A DNA stretch of 64,000 nucleotides from Paracamarosporium sp. OC-R06-R3 (GCA_019828545.1 JACVRA010000202.1:186001-250000); one strand, 5' to 3'; numbered from the stretch's first letter, positions 23,199 to 36,288 are shown. Program-made: numbers and translations. Notes: generated from the letters alone by a model not told the origin.

Positions 23199-23723
23199 GC
23201 TGTGGCAGAGAGCATTTGATGCAGGCATTGAACTTTCCCCAGCGTAGTCTCGCCTATGGCCGTTCACTACTGCCGTATGCGGGCTTCCTCGAATCTTCTG
23301 TTATTTATCTCCAGTTCATACCCACTGGCGTCATGTTAGCTTTCAAAATAGAATTATCGCTCTTTTGCATTTGCTTTCACGTGTTCACCTCTCGGCCGTG
23401 CAAACCAAAGTATGTGCGGTCTGGACGTTCTCACTAAGTAGAAACCCCTCGAAAGCGGATTACGGGGATCCAGGAATCGCGTATTAAGAGTGTGTTTGGC
23501 CGGTACGCTCGCGGCTTGAGCGCACCTTCCGTTCCTTCTCAATTCAGCAGTTGACGTCTGCGCCAGCCATATACAAACGCACAACCTCCCCACGCCGCCT
23601 TTCCGCGCGAACCAGAGCGCCTTCTGTCCTGCGGGCTCAACCTTCCCTAGTTGACTGCCCGCTCGATAGCTTCCCGTTGCTTGTTGGCCATTGCTACTCA
23701 GTCCGCTATGTGCCTATATCGCT
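23199..23723. other. Intergenic
   Basis: Contains the 3' flank of the Nej1-like gene and the promoter or 5' UTR of the next gene. A missed 5' exon of the downstream gene cannot be excluded. No other feature seen. Confidence 0.45.
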
Positions 23724-26700
23724 ATGTTTACTACTCGCGCTGCCAACACTCCGAGTTCATCCGCGTATCCTATTGCGACAGGGCAAAAGCGCTTGGGCAC
23801 CCGCAGCGGCAAGTTCGCGCCCGCTACATGCTATCAGAGACCTCTCACTAACAGCAACAGAGACGATCGTTATCGGCGTGACGCCGATGCAGACAGCCCA
23901 CCTAAACGGCCGCCCGAATATCCCTCGCAAAGCCCATTGTATCCCAGTTCTAGGCCTTCGTGTCCAGCCACGCATCATCAGAACATGTCGACCTTAACGC
24001 CATCAGAAGCCGGTGTTGATATCGCGTGGAAGGACAGTGGACAGATCCTGTCGCTGCCAACTGCAGACACAATTCCACGATCCGCCCACGGCTATAACAG
24101 CGTCAACATCGATATTCCATTGGATACACAGTCATCTTTGTCAATGGAGCTTACGCATGATGGTAAGGTTACGGAACTTGTCGCGCGTTTTGAATCGTTC
24201 ACCGGACACGAAGACTCTGACGCAGAACAAGCTCACCGCCACAACCAACCCCAAACTTACGCCAACGTCGCAGCTAGTATGCTATCCCATCACGGACAAC
24301 GCAAAGTCTACACGGACGAGTCCGATAATGATACCGTGCGGGTTTCTCCAGGTCGAATCCAAACAGTAAAGGAGATCGTCTCCCCTCGATCAGAGAAGTT
24401 GGCCAACAGCCCACGCAAACCGATACCATCACCTTGGAAGACAACGCAACCACGCGCACCGGTCTTCGCGACCGACCGTCGCAAAGAGGAACGCGAGAAG
24501 CGGAAAGTGATCCAGGGAAGCCTATCGCCTACAAAATCCTTGGGGAGCAACCGCAGCTCAACATGTTTGACTAAAGATACGATCGAAACAGTCAACAGCG
24601 ACATCGCCTCAGCATCGGGGCTGTATTCGTCCACGAAGGTCCCACGCCGACATTCAAAAGCCAACCTACAAAGTCCGGCGAGCTCGCCAGTACGGAGTGG
24701 CCCCAGCCAGGCGGCTACGGTCAGGATCCAAGTCTCACCCACTCGAGGCGTACGGTCGAATGTGCAGGGCCCCGGGAGGGCACCTAGTGTTGCACCTAGT
24801 GCTGCATCCAATCAGGGTACTGAATATCATTCTGCACATTCGTCGGTGAGTCTAGTCCCCAGTCGGGCTTTGAGTAGAAGAAGCTCGCGCGACACCTGGC
24901 ATACAGCCGAAGACGATGATTCAGAACCCCCTCCTCTGAGTCTAGCCAGCGCTGATGGCTTTGAGCAGAGCGCTGCTACTGGCATACTTCAACGTGGGCA
25001 ATATAGTATTCCGGCTGTACCAGCTTCTCAACTTGTTTCGCATTCGCGTAGAAAGACTGAGCCGCAGGTTACCGGACAGAAGCTGGTCAGGCCTGCTGTT
25101 CCGAATCTCACTTTACGGATTCCAGTTTCTGGCCAACATATGAATTGGAAACCACCTTTCAACTCAGGCTCAGCGCCCAGCTCACATTCTGGTTCACCCG
25201 CGTCGCCTACCAGGTCCTCATCGCGAATCCCCCGCATCGTTCCTACTCATGATACGAGTGCCAAGGCCTCGCACCTAAGGCGGTCTCAGTCTGTCAAATC
25301 TTTGAAAGAGACGAAAGTTGATGTTGGAAAAGAAAGGGGCGTGACGCGCAAGCTTGCGAACGAGGTTTTTCACAACAGGCAAGTCCGGGATACTGTTTGC
25401 TCTATATTTACCCTTCCCAGTATAACATTGAGCTTCCAGACTGACGGACTAACGAATTCAGTAGCCGTGATCCACGCGACATACCTTTGCCAAAGACACC
25501 CGTAGCTGTGCCATTGTCGCGGCATGTGAGGACTGTGAACAGCGGCGGCAGGACCCCAATCATAACACAAGAAGCGCCTGGAAAGCCCAGCGGACAGCCC
25601 TACGTCAACTCAAGGCTTGCGTCATACCTCGATGATGTCGACCCGAGCGTCCGCCCAGACCACACTCCGTTCACAGAAGAAGAAGATACAGGCATCAGTG
25701 AAGAGTTGAATGAACGGTGCTCAAGGGTGACAAGCACATCAACCGTCAAAGCTATTACCAGAACTGCCGCCGAAGCCTCTGACCAACACAAGACTTTGAA
25801 TCATGAGATACTGGGAAAAGCACTCAGACGTTCTGAGTGGGAAGCGTCTCAGCAAATTATGCAGCCTGAAAATGTTGACAGAGGCGATATGCCGAAGCCG
25901 ATTGCCGAGCTGGAAGACACGTCTATTCATGTGGATATCGACAAGAAGACTGATCCTATTTTAAAGGATCCCGCTATAGTCTACAGTGGGAAAAGGATTG
26001 ACACAAACAGTAAGACCAGCTCTTTTTCATGTTCTGAATCTCCCTTGAAGCACACTTTCGACACAAGCGGATCTTACGATCAGCATCCTGATATTTTAGA
26101 GATCAAGGGAACCCGCCCCGAAGCTGCCGAAGCTATCGCCGAAGCCGCTGGCGCCACAGATGGGCCTCAAGATGATGTTCAAAATTCCAGGGGTCGAAGT
26201 GATGAGCATTTACCGCAACATCGACCGCAGTCGCTCAGCGTGAATTCTCTCTGCTCTAAAGGCTCTTCTGAACTGCGGGCAACTGCCCCTGAGTTTGTTC
26301 CACAACCGCAGGATGGTACGGCTCACACAGAGCTGCTCGACGTTGTCCAACCTTCTACCGAATCACAAGCTTTAGCTCAAGATGCAATGCCTACACAGTG
26401 GGTGCAGCCTTTCAGTCACAACCTTGCCTTTGATCCGTTCGCCCTGGATAGTTACGGGATGCCTTGGTTTTTCCATATGTATCCGGTTCCCATGAAGCAG
26501 CTTTATAAATCGCCAAAAAAGTACAAGACGATGCCGCGCAGACGCAATCGAGGAGATGTTTCGATGTCACCAAAGAAGACCACCCCTTCAGAACAAACAG
26601 ACGAACCTCCTACACAACAAGGGCAGGACGTGATACAGCAAGAGGCTACCAAGGATGGAGTAGTTCCGTTTGCATCGCAATTAGATGAGATTGCGCGCAA

Positions 26701-27016
26701 TGCCACAGCACGTCAAGAAAAACATACTTCAGGCCCAATGCGTAGAGGATACATGACAATGCCTCTCCGCAGTGGTCGCCCGCTTCGCAGTATGGGCAAT
26801 GGTCTTTACGATACCTCCGGCCGCGGTCGTTTCCGCCCTGTTGGGATGCCTATTGAAGCCACCGCTCCTTTTCCTGATCCCGTCCCCCCTTCCGGTCGTA
26901 AGGAATATGTTGGATATGCCATCGAGCGCACTCAGGATGGCTGTGGAGTTGTCGATATCGACCGCGCTGCTGAGTGGGTGGGAAAGGCCTGCAACAATTG
27001 CGAACCGGATCATTGA
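23724..27016 (+). CDS. Large disordered protein of unknown function
   Basis: I do not recognise this protein. It is 1069 aa, encoded by two exons (23724-25378 and 25462-27016) joined over an 83-nt intron with a GC donor (AG|GCAAGT) and a GACTAACG branch point; using the nearby GT instead would create an immediate stop. The sequence is Ser/Pro/Thr-rich with many SP/TP and RxxS sites, so it looks like a phosphorylated scaffold or regulator. A charged segment (FATDRRKEEREKRKVIQGS, near residue 255) and several SPTK/SPRK basic clusters are present. The C-terminal 100 residues are less disordered (RRGYMTMPLRSGRPLRSM, GNGLYDTSGRGRFRPVG, RKEYVGYAIERT, ending KACNNCEPDH) and might be a small conserved module. 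There is no signal peptide or membrane segment. The start is the first in-frame ATG. Confidence 0.78.
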
Positions 27017-27747
27017 TTTTTTTTACTCACAACAGTGTCCTGCCGACACCCCTGATTCATTTTGGATAGCTCGTTTTCGAAATCCAGGCGAGGGTTGCGT
27101 TTCCCCCATTCTTCGCTTTGGTAATGATGGTCATTGACAGGGAGAATATGATTGTTGGATCGCCAGGTCCTTTCGTTTTGTGTATTATTCATCCAAGCGC
27201 ATGTTTCATGTTTCACCGTTCCCTTGAGTAGTTCTAAGGGCGCCTATGCGCCTGGGTTAGACGGGAGTTGCAATTACATTGCTGAAGTACGTTTGCTTTC
27301 TGTCCTTGATTTGCGCTATACGTGGAGTAACTCTTTGTGAAATCTGATCTGCTACATTCTCAGCGGCTGGCCAACACCCTTCAACTGTTCGCACTGGCAA
27401 GTCGCTTGTGTGTTTGCTTGCTGGCTTGTGTACGTTTAACACGTGAAGCATGGATTGTACAAGCTTGTCGCTCTGTCTAGTACAGCGTGTATCTCCAAGC
27501 ATGCGTTTTCGAGATTGGAAACAGGTGTTATACCAACCAAAACATGAAATGTACTGTTCTTTTTGTCTCACGTGTTTTGCTTGGTGGAACGATCCAAGAA
27601 GTGGAGCGGAAAATACCATAATAGCAAAAGGTGGGAGGTGCTGACTCAGCCAAATCAACGCTTCACCCCCCCTCGGAACTTCGGCTTCTTCCAGTCATCA
27701 GCATCAAACTTCACCCACCTCTGTATCTAGAATTTAAGACACCAAAC
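27017..27747. other. Intergenic
   Basis: Nothing beyond flanking UTR and promoter sequence is supported. A pyrimidine-rich patch just before the next start (about 27660-27720) resembles a promoter CT tract. Confidence 0.5.
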
Positions 27748-29504
27748 ATGCAATCATCTCGTTCTGAATCCTCTTTTGAGCCTTCTCGCCTGCTCAGTGA
27801 CAAGGAATTTCCACCATTGCCGTCACAAAGGCAGAAGACCAGGACTCTGGCAAAGCTGCCTCTTAGAGAAGCCTCGCATCTAGCGACTAAGCGTGCACAT
27901 GCTAGTGCATCCCTAGATATCATACCGGATGAGCTCCTAGTAGAGATTCTTGATTATTTGCCAGGCATCGACCTTGAAGATTTCCAACTCCTCACTCTCC
28001 GGAATCTCTCGCTCACAAATCAACGACTCCATTACATTGTCAGCGACAGGTTGTACGCGGCGTACGACAGCTTCTTCTGCACGCCGTACCCATTTCTTCG
28101 CACAGTCATCTCCAACCCCGAGCTCGCTTCTCATGTGGAATCTGTCTCGTTCAAATATGGTTCAGGAGTCCATGCAGACCGACCCAAGTACACGCCATCC
28201 ATATCTGACAAACAACTAATTAAAGATGGCCTCAAGAAATTGCAACTCCCAGATTGGAAACAACATGCGATACTTTGCAACGAGATATCTGACGAGCAGG
28301 AGGTCATTTACGCCACCATCCTGATGTGCACACCCAACATCCGGAGTCTGGATATTGGCGACGGAGCGTTTGACGACGAAGCGCTTGACGATGGAGCGCT
28401 ATCGTCTAGAAGCTCACACCACAAAATTCCTAAGTGGCTTAAACTTTTCCGCCAAACCGTGACCGGCACCCCCATCGGCCATGTGCATCGGTTCGAGCAC
28501 CTCCAATCCATCCGGATCGACGTCAAGTATCTAAAGCTTCACCATCTAGCTCCGATCTTCAAACTTCGGTCCATGCGTAAAATCTCTTTGGTCGGTCTAG
28601 TTGAATGGGCCAATACCAAAGAAGGAAAACCAGAATATCTGCAACGCCTGCTTCCTGCTCGGTCTTCGCTCGTGGAAGAACTACGTTTGGAGGAGAGCTT
28701 CGTCGATAGCAATGTTCTTAAAGTGGTGATATCATCAATCTGCGCGCTCAGAACGTTTGGATATTGGAGCACTGATGACCGGTTCGATGCCAGTGGTATT
28801 GAAAGCGAGGATTACTGGAGTGCTACTGGGGAGGAGGGATACGAAAGCTTCGACGAAGAAAGTGCAACCAATGATCACAACTGGTACGTGTTTTTCTTCT
28901 TTCCTCATGGCTGCCTTGTATTTAGAGTTTGTGCGTTGTCGTTACACGCCGTAAGGTAGTGTCTGGGGATTCGCTGATAGCAAGGCTGTGTGCGAATTTT
29001 CAACGCCGAGAACTGTACTTGCCTAGATCCTAATAGTTGCTAACTCTGTCGCCCAATTCAAGCATAATCGAAAGCCTCGGCCACCACCGTTCATCTCTGG
29101 AGGCCTTATACCTACGTGGTCACTCAATTCAATCTCGTAGCAAGTCCACGGACACCTTCCGTAATTTCGAGAAGCTCGTCCACATCGAAGCTCCCCTCAC
29201 CGTGCTCCTCTCACAGGAAGGTTCCGCCCCACCAGAGGCCGAAGCCATACCCAAAAGGCTGCCGCACTCCTTGCAGTCTCTAACTATAGAGTTGATGGCC
29301 CCCGGGTTCCATGCGACGCAACTTGATTACCTAGCTCTTCACTGCCGCGAATACACACCTTTACTTCAGACAATCAAAGTGTCCGAACACCTAACGCCTA
29401 TTTACAAGTACAAATGGAAGGATTTCCGGAAGCAGTTGCATGATCGAGGTGTTCACTTTGAGCGGGAAACATTGGCTATACCGGAAGATAGCATCTGGGC
29501 TTAA
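27748..29504 (+). CDS. F-box-like protein
   Basis: Protein of 525 aa with a probable N-terminal F-box (about residues 57-100: LDIIPDELLVEILDYLPGIDLEDFQLLTLRNLSLTNQRLHYIV) followed by leucine-rich, LRR-like helices and strands (RFEHLQSIRIDV, LRSMRKISLVGL, VEELRLEES, ICALRTFGYW). This architecture suggests a substrate adaptor for an SCF ubiquitin ligase, though F-box sequences are loose and the target is unknown. Two exons (27748-28883 and 29063-29504); the 179-nt intron has a GTACGT donor and the TCAAG acceptor at 29062, the only nearby acceptor that keeps the frame, with GCTAAC as branch point. The joined sequence reads HNC|IIESLGHHRSSLEALYL. The start is the first ATG in frame. Automatic prediction could easily split it in two. 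Confidence 0.82.
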
Positions 29505-29917
29505 TTACAGTGAGTCGGGCGATGATTCCGCCTACCCAAGTGAGGAGAGTCTGTATTCTAATTGACCGAGAAGGTATTGCCGCGGGAGGTGGTCATGTCG
29601 TTGGAAAATGAGGGATGTGAAGTTGTGGCGATGACGTCAATCTTGAGACCCTTTTAAAGCGATCAACGGCTGGTTAGGGTAGGCCAAAATCTAAGGAGAA
29701 GACGGTAAGGAGCATAAAGGTGGGTCTTTAAAGCGACGGACAGATTGTAGTTAGTATTTAGCTCATCCGCTGATTGCAAAACTCTATGGTAGTCTAACCT
29801 ACATTTGTAGTAGGAACTCCGTGCTAAATTAGCCTATCTTGCTTGTCCCGTTCCGTAACATTTGCTTGTCCCTCGTTCTGCAATACTATTTTGAAGAAAC
29901 TCTCATTATGCATCATG
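29505..29917. other. Convergent intergenic
   Basis: Between two converging 3' ends. No gene, no repeat seen. Confidence 0.5.
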
Positions 29918-32610
29918 TTAGGTAGCATCCCTGTGTAGAAAAGACTGCCCTTCCAACGGATTGAATAGATCGAAGTTGGTAAAAAACGGATTACCAAACA
30001 CCGAAGGCATCTGCGAGTCTAGCTCTAGCATGAAGTGATCCGACTGGAACCCCCCGAGATCCTGTACCGGCGGCTGTCTCCAAGGACCATCAGGATACTG
30101 CGTATCGAGAGCCGCGGTCGCAGTGTCATTGTTGGAAGGCGCCATATCCCATTCAGCGTGTGGAAAGTAATCTCCGTGTTGTGGCGGAAGTTCTGTGCCC
30201 TGTAGCAACTGATTTGTTTGGAATGAATAATCTTGGTCCTCCTCACCTTCTGCCAAAATGCTAGATATGCCGGCTCCGAGCCGCGATGCACCGGTATTGA
30301 CGATATCGACCATTAGTTTGTACGCACGTCGAGCGACGGCATTGCTAACGCTCATAGCTCGGAGCCATCTAACCAGCTTTCTGGTGCTCGAGGAAAATCT
30401 TTCATCAGGGTGGGGCATGGGAGCTTGGTTTAAGGACATTTCGAGGAGAAAAACCGCGATCGCTTGCATGATGGTATGTACAGCGCACCACCACGGACCT
30501 CGCTGGTATATGAATGTGAGATTTGGTTGATCAGGTAAAAGCCTCGTTACCGCTTGAGCTTCCTGAACGCATGCTTCAGCCGCTTTCCGATTGAAATCTG
30601 CCGAAGCATCACTCTGTCCTATGATGCGCCGCTTGAGGCGGCAGAGACATGGGCGGTAAATGAGCATTTTGGTGCTGTGGTATTGGAAGCTGCGCAGCAA
30701 TTGCTCACGTTGAACGTCAGGCTCTTGAATCGAGTTCGCTGGCTCAAGTCCCGCAGATAGCGCCATTGCTTCATCTAGCTCCGTTGATAGTGTTTCAATT
30801 TCCTTCTGGATCCGTTTCCAAGACTCGACTGAGGCCCGTGGAGAGTACAGTTTAGAGAGAGCTCTTTGTACGATAAGGTTCATGGTCACATAAGCCCCGA
30901 AGTATGAAGTTCGTTTGGCGGCATCCGTATTGACCCTACTGAAAGAGGTATTCATCGCTGGCTGGCTGTCTCTTCTATCTTGGTAACGGAGATCCCCTTC
31001 CTGAGCCAGAGTACTATCTTTATATGGTCCCTTGGGCAGTACTGCGGGGAGGGGAACAGTACATTGGTCGCTGGGTATTACGCAGGGCCGACCAATGAGG
31101 GTGCTTAAGAGATTTTCGATGGAATGTAAGCCCCACCAAGTCATTATAAGGCTTTCTCTCTTGCTCAATGAGCAGGACGGATCGTCATTTCTGAGGTGGA
31201 GACCAACAGCAAGAGCAAACCGCAAAGACACGCCTATCATCATCCAAGCCCTAGAAATAGATCATTAACAATACGCGAACCAAGATGCACTCAGCGCATC
31301 TCACCTGCTGACTTGTCCAATTGTCAGATAGTACAAAGATAGCAAACCGGTAGCCTGACAGTGGTCAGAAGGTAGCAAAGGATGACTGCGTACATACAAA
31401 TTTACCTGGATCAATGACAGCGTAGGCGCGGAAAAGGTGGTGGCTATATTGTCTAGCCCAAGAATCCTGATCGCCCTCGTCACGTATACAATGTGATCCC
31501 TTTCGCAATCTCGCCACTTAGCCTGCGCCAAGTGTGAATAGTGCGCACCTATCGCAAAGACCAAGTTCAGTATGGCTTGCCAGCTCTCGGGAACTCGGAA
31601 CGGCCGACCCAATCTCCTAGATTCATTGTACTTGCTGAACTGTGTTTCGAATACGTCCGGCAGAATGGGAAACGATGTATGGATGGTTTGAATATAACAT
31701 TCAAACAATGCCTTAGCTGTCTCTGGCGGTGGCAGTTCGTACGGATCGACCATGACGTCCATTTCGAGGTCGTCGTCATCGAGATAAAAAGTGGAGTCAG
31801 AGACATGCAGAATACTGTCTAGGCGAGATGAGCTCTGCCGAGCATGCGATGCATCCACTCGGTGTGCTGCGGCCTGGTCACTGCTACCCGGAGGACCGTA
31901 CGATACCTTGTCGGTTAACCCCACAGACCCTGGATTTTCCGTTTCACCCTTGAGACTTCGGAGCCATTGGACTTCAGAGCTTTGTCCTACAAACCCGGTG
32001 GCTCTTGATTCCCGACTCCGAAACAGGTCTTCATCTATAAATTCGGCGTCGCCGTTGGAGCCCACCGATCCGCATATGTCGGCTTCGGGATCCGGATCGT
32101 CTGAGCTCTCTGCGCTAGGCGTCAATCTCCCCCCAGATCGCTCTTCTACCGTTCTTGTTGGTACGTGCCGGTCTGGAGCATTCTCTCCAAGCTTTTCGTA
32201 TCGGAATTAGCAACTCTTCAACACTGGACTGGGAAATATGGACTGGGAAATACATACAGAGGTAAGAACCTCATCAATCTTTTGTTGTCCAGTACTGTCA
32301 ACATGGACGCTCAAGTCCCTCAGAAGAGCAATACAACGGTTGACGTGTTCAGAAGCACTGTTCGAATTAGCGGGGCAGTGTCCAGAGCTCGGGAGACGAA
32401 CTCCTTCAAGCGATCTTTTCGAGCCTGTGGATAGGTGCAAGATACAGACTGGACCACGCAATTGCTACAACGCGGCTCTCCACTGCATTTTATCTTACGG
32501 ATCCGGCAGTTATCGCATGCCTTCTGTACCCTCTTCGAACGAGGCTTGCGCTTGCGCTCATTCCCGTGTATTTCCAGCTTAGGGATCGCTACCTTAGGTT
32601 GGCTATTCAT
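29918..32610 (-). CDS. Zn2Cys6 transcription factor with fungal-specific domain
   Basis: Regulator of 825 aa built from five exons: 32610-32402, 32357-32258, 32191-31406, 31354-31305 and 31250-29918. The N-terminus has a basic stretch (NERKRKPRSKR) and a complete zinc cluster with Cys32, 35, 42, 48, 51 and 58 (C-x2-C-x6-C-x5-C-x2-C-x6-C). A short dimerisation-type helix follows (HVNRCIALLRDLS). The fungal-specific domain (Fungal_trans type) lies at about residues 250-500, with ALFECYIQTIHTSFPILP, SLIQATGLLSLYYLTIGQVSRAW and TWWGLHSIENLLSTLIGRP. Intron 3 (31355-31405) is exactly 51 nt and has no stop, so it could be retained; without it the helix reads more like the family. Intron 2 uses an AAAAG acceptor. 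The effector or pathway controlled is unknown. Confidence 0.9.
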
Positions 32611-34058
32611 GCTACTTGTATGGTGGTCAAAGCAAGGATGCGGTAATTATGATCCAGAACTTTGGTAGCATGTGTCGGTAAAGTTAGGCGGACAGCAGAT
32701 GTGTGAGGGCATGATGCAGTAGTAAGAATGAAGAGGGGTGAGCTTGGCGGCCTTCGTTATGGTATCATTTACGATGATTGGGTGTTATTGGCGGAGAACA
32801 ATTCCGACCAATGAATGTGCTTGCCACATGAAAATATCCGAATGACACCTGTATCCAAGTGCTAAGATACTCTACGCATACTGCGCAGTTCAACAGTCGC
32901 CCTCATTATAATCCCTATAACAATTTGATATGAGAGCCCCGAATGTTTTGCGTATCGCTCCCTCTCCAAGGCGAAGAGGATCTAGAAAATGGAGGCTTTC
33001 GATTGCAATCATCGCATCAGTATAGGTTGCGATAACCATTAACATCGTCTATAAATTTTGCGCTTTAGACAAAATTGCTCATGTATATGGCCTGAAGGTC
33101 TTGCTATCGCTGTCAGGGGACAAGTCGACAATGGCTGTCTGCAAGTACTAGTATAGTCCAGTCGGTCTTTGACAATCGCTCAATATCTACGACTGTGAAG
33201 GAAATACAGCGCTGGGAGGCAACGCTGGGAATCTTACCACATGGGCTCTCTTCAACATGGATAGCTAGGTGGTATCTTACCTTGTGTGTCCCTCGGACAC
33301 TCGCAGTGGGTGAAGAAATGAACTGAACATTCCTGGCACAGACCTGCACACTAGTTTTATTGATGCATCTGTGTTACAACGTGTGTAGACTCAATTAGCT
33401 TACGCGTATATACAATAACTAGTGCACGTCTCTTGAAAACTTATCATTCTGTATAGCGTTGGCTTAGTGCCGGCAATGCGGGGTGGGCGCTAAGATTTGG
33501 GTTATTTCGCCACGCCGAGATCAACGTTATAGTACCGGTACTGGGGTTTTCGCGCTTTGCTCCCGTCAATCCTTCCTAAAAAGAGCATCGGATCCACCCG
33601 TGAATCTAGATTGTTAAGGTGAGACATGGTCTAGATATATCTTGAGCCAAGCGCTGTCGCCAAAGGATTATCGGCTGGTTCGAACGGCAGTGAGGCCAAG
33701 TATTGTTCTGAGCGATGTGGCACTCAAGGCATTACCTCGCAGGGAACTACTTGTGTGACTGAACCATGGAGGCTTTGCGAGAACTCAACTAGCACCGCTA
33801 GCGTGCGAGATATGGCTAAGGAGGACAAAAGGAGTTGCCAAGTGGAATGTCATTGTCACAAAGTATAGTTTGGTCTACTAAAGGTTGTACTGCGGTCTAA
33901 TCATCTAGCCAATCGAAGCGCACGGTGCACGTTGCGTCATTTCAAAACTCCGCGGCAAATAGACGTTTTGCCACCCGAAGGAGCACACATTTCCCGCAAA
34001 ACCCAAGCTCGCGACATGAAATCATGGAAGTTCATGTGTCTCCATTAACCAAACAGCA
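32611..34058. other. Divergent intergenic, 1.4 kb
   Basis: Separates the start of the Zn2Cys6 gene from the start of the WC-2-like gene, so it should carry both promoters. AT-rich patches but no defined motif, no RNA gene and no credible open frame. Confidence 0.5.
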
Positions 34059-35136
34059 ATGCCAATCAATGGGGCAAGCTCGTCTGGCACCATACCCAAA
34101 TCCAACGAATCAAGCGCCAAATTCACCCTAAACACCTTTACCAAGCGGAGCAAATGGACGCAGTATATATTAGAAGGTCTGCAAGACTTTCTGCATGTTT
34201 TGTCTGCAGACGGCAGATTCATCTATCTGTCCCAATCGTGCAAGAACATCACCGGGCACGAGCCTGATCAACTCCTTGGCCGCTTCATCAGCGAATTTAT
34301 CCATCCCGACGACACCGATGTATTCGTTCAGGAATTCCGAGATTCCATCTGGCACGGCAACAAGACTCGCTTTATATACCGCTTCCTCAAGGCTGACAAT
34401 GACTGGGTCATTTTCGAATCGCAATGCAGTCCTTATGCCAAAGATGAACTTAATCGCGAACTGGTTGTAATGGCTCGCCCGTACCTGAGCAAGAATAGCA
34501 CCCTGATCGACTCGTTTCTCGGACACAAAATCGAGCATGAGAGGCTCACAAGAGTGGTGGCAGAGCTGAGGCGTGAGGAACTGGAAACTGAAATGGCGTT
34601 AAGCGAAGAGGAAAAGGAAGCGGACGCTCCTGTGGGACAACCTCATGCAGGCGACGAAGCCTTGCCGCAACAAGGACCTAATACGATAAAGATGGCACTT
34701 ATCCTGCTCGAGAATTTGGCTGGGAAAGATCAAGCCCCCACCCCTTCAGAAACAGACGAACTATCAGCGGGCTCGGTGTATCCACACAGCGAAGAAAGTG
34801 GGACAGAAGGGGCAGAAGGTGCAGGTTCTGCTGCTATTGGGGATCTCGGCATCCCAATACCCCCAAAAAGGACGTTCCTGAAAATCTCGACTCGACGGAA
34901 GAGAACGAGAAACAAGGTCGTCGAACCACACGTGTGTACATCTTGCAGCACTCTTGAATCTCCAGAATGGAGGAAAGGACCCAAGGGAGCAAAGACATTG
35001 TGCAACGCTTGCGGACGTAAGTACACTTCTTGTTAAAAAAAGCATGACAACGGCTGACAACGTGACAGTGCGCTGGTCAAAACTGTTGAAAAAGTCGGAC
35101 GGAGTGGCGGAAAGGGCGGCGGAGAATCATGGATGA
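34059..35136 (+). CDS. wc-2: White collar-2-like PAS/GATA factor
   Basis: Partner of the blue-light receptor WC-1 in the white-collar complex, acting in the nucleus on light-responsive promoters and, in Neurospora, the clock. The 341-aa protein has one PAS domain at about residues 30-140 (ILEGLQDFLHVLSADGRFIYL, ITGHEPDQLLGRFISEFIHPDD, FIYRFLKADNDWVIFE) and a C-terminal GATA zinc finger CTSC-x18-CNAC, the x18 spacing being typical of WC-2. The finger is completed by the second exon (35069-35136), which gives CGLRWSKLLKKS; the 52-nt intron (35017-35068) has a GTAAGT donor and GACAG acceptor. Basic RRKRTRNK precedes the finger. It is shorter than the Neurospora protein, mainly by lacking an N-terminal extension; an extra 5' exon was not found. 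Symbol given by domain order and finger spacing. Confidence 0.92.
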
Positions 35137-36288
35137 TGTTGGGTTGTGTTCAGCACGGCACGACACCGCAGATGGCCATGGATGCGGACGTTTAGACAGC
35201 TTCGCTTCGAGCGCAAAGGCGAGCAATCACCCTTTAGGACCATAACGCTACATATACAGCAAAATTGTAGCACAGCGCCACAGGCCACAAACGTAATCAA
35301 CCCAATGAGTTCCCCAAGATTTGAAAAGATGAAGGATGTGGCGGAGCAGGTATTCGAATCGGAAAACAGTGTTATGAAGGTGTTCGTTTTAATCGACTAT
35401 TCAGCCTTAACTGCCCCTGTGCCGTGGCCGAATAGTCAACAAACACGAGCTCCTCCGTAGACATCAGCAACAAGCCATCGCCACGATGGCCATTCAAAAA
35501 CCGTCGTATTCCCCGCGCTCAAGCTCGAGTCCTGCAAGTAACATGGCTGACCGTTTGATCCCCATCCTAATCTCCGCTCAAGCTCGATTTCAGAAGCAAC
35601 ACAGCCAAATAACGAGACTAAGAACAAGAACATACCGACCAGAACCAACCTACCCAAGGAGAACACTCAAGATACCCGCAGATAGATTACTCCCAGCGAC
35701 CAGCAGCCAGGCACGTCAACGCCAGCCAGCCAGCCAGCCAGTACACATCCACTCGCTCCCTCTCTCTTTCTCTCTTTCTCCCTCTCAAGGATGACAGCCG
35801 ACCACAAACCAACCAACCAACTACACATCCATTAACCCACTACACCAAAAGCTCAACATGACTAGACAAGCCCATCGAGCACATGACCTCCGCGCAGCCG
35901 ACGCCCTCTCTCACCCCAACCACAACCACAACATTTCCTACCATGCCTGGGTTGACTGGATTGACTGGCCATGCCGCGGGATAAACCAACTCATTACCAA
36001 ATCAACAGCCCAACTGCTCAACAAACCAACCGCATAAACACACACCACACCAGCAGCGGTCCCTCGCGCTTACGCGAGCCCGACGACCGGCCGACGACCG
36101 GCGACCGGCGAGGTCTACACCCGCGATTGCAAGAAGGGAGAAATAGATGCATTGCACACGCATATTACTGGGTGGAATGAGGAGAGATAGATAGGCTTGG
36201 GGATGTTACTGGGTGGGTTGGGTTGGGTGGGTGAGTGGTTTGGGAGAGAAAAGGCAAATAAGGCAGCGCTGCTGCTTATCCATCCAGC

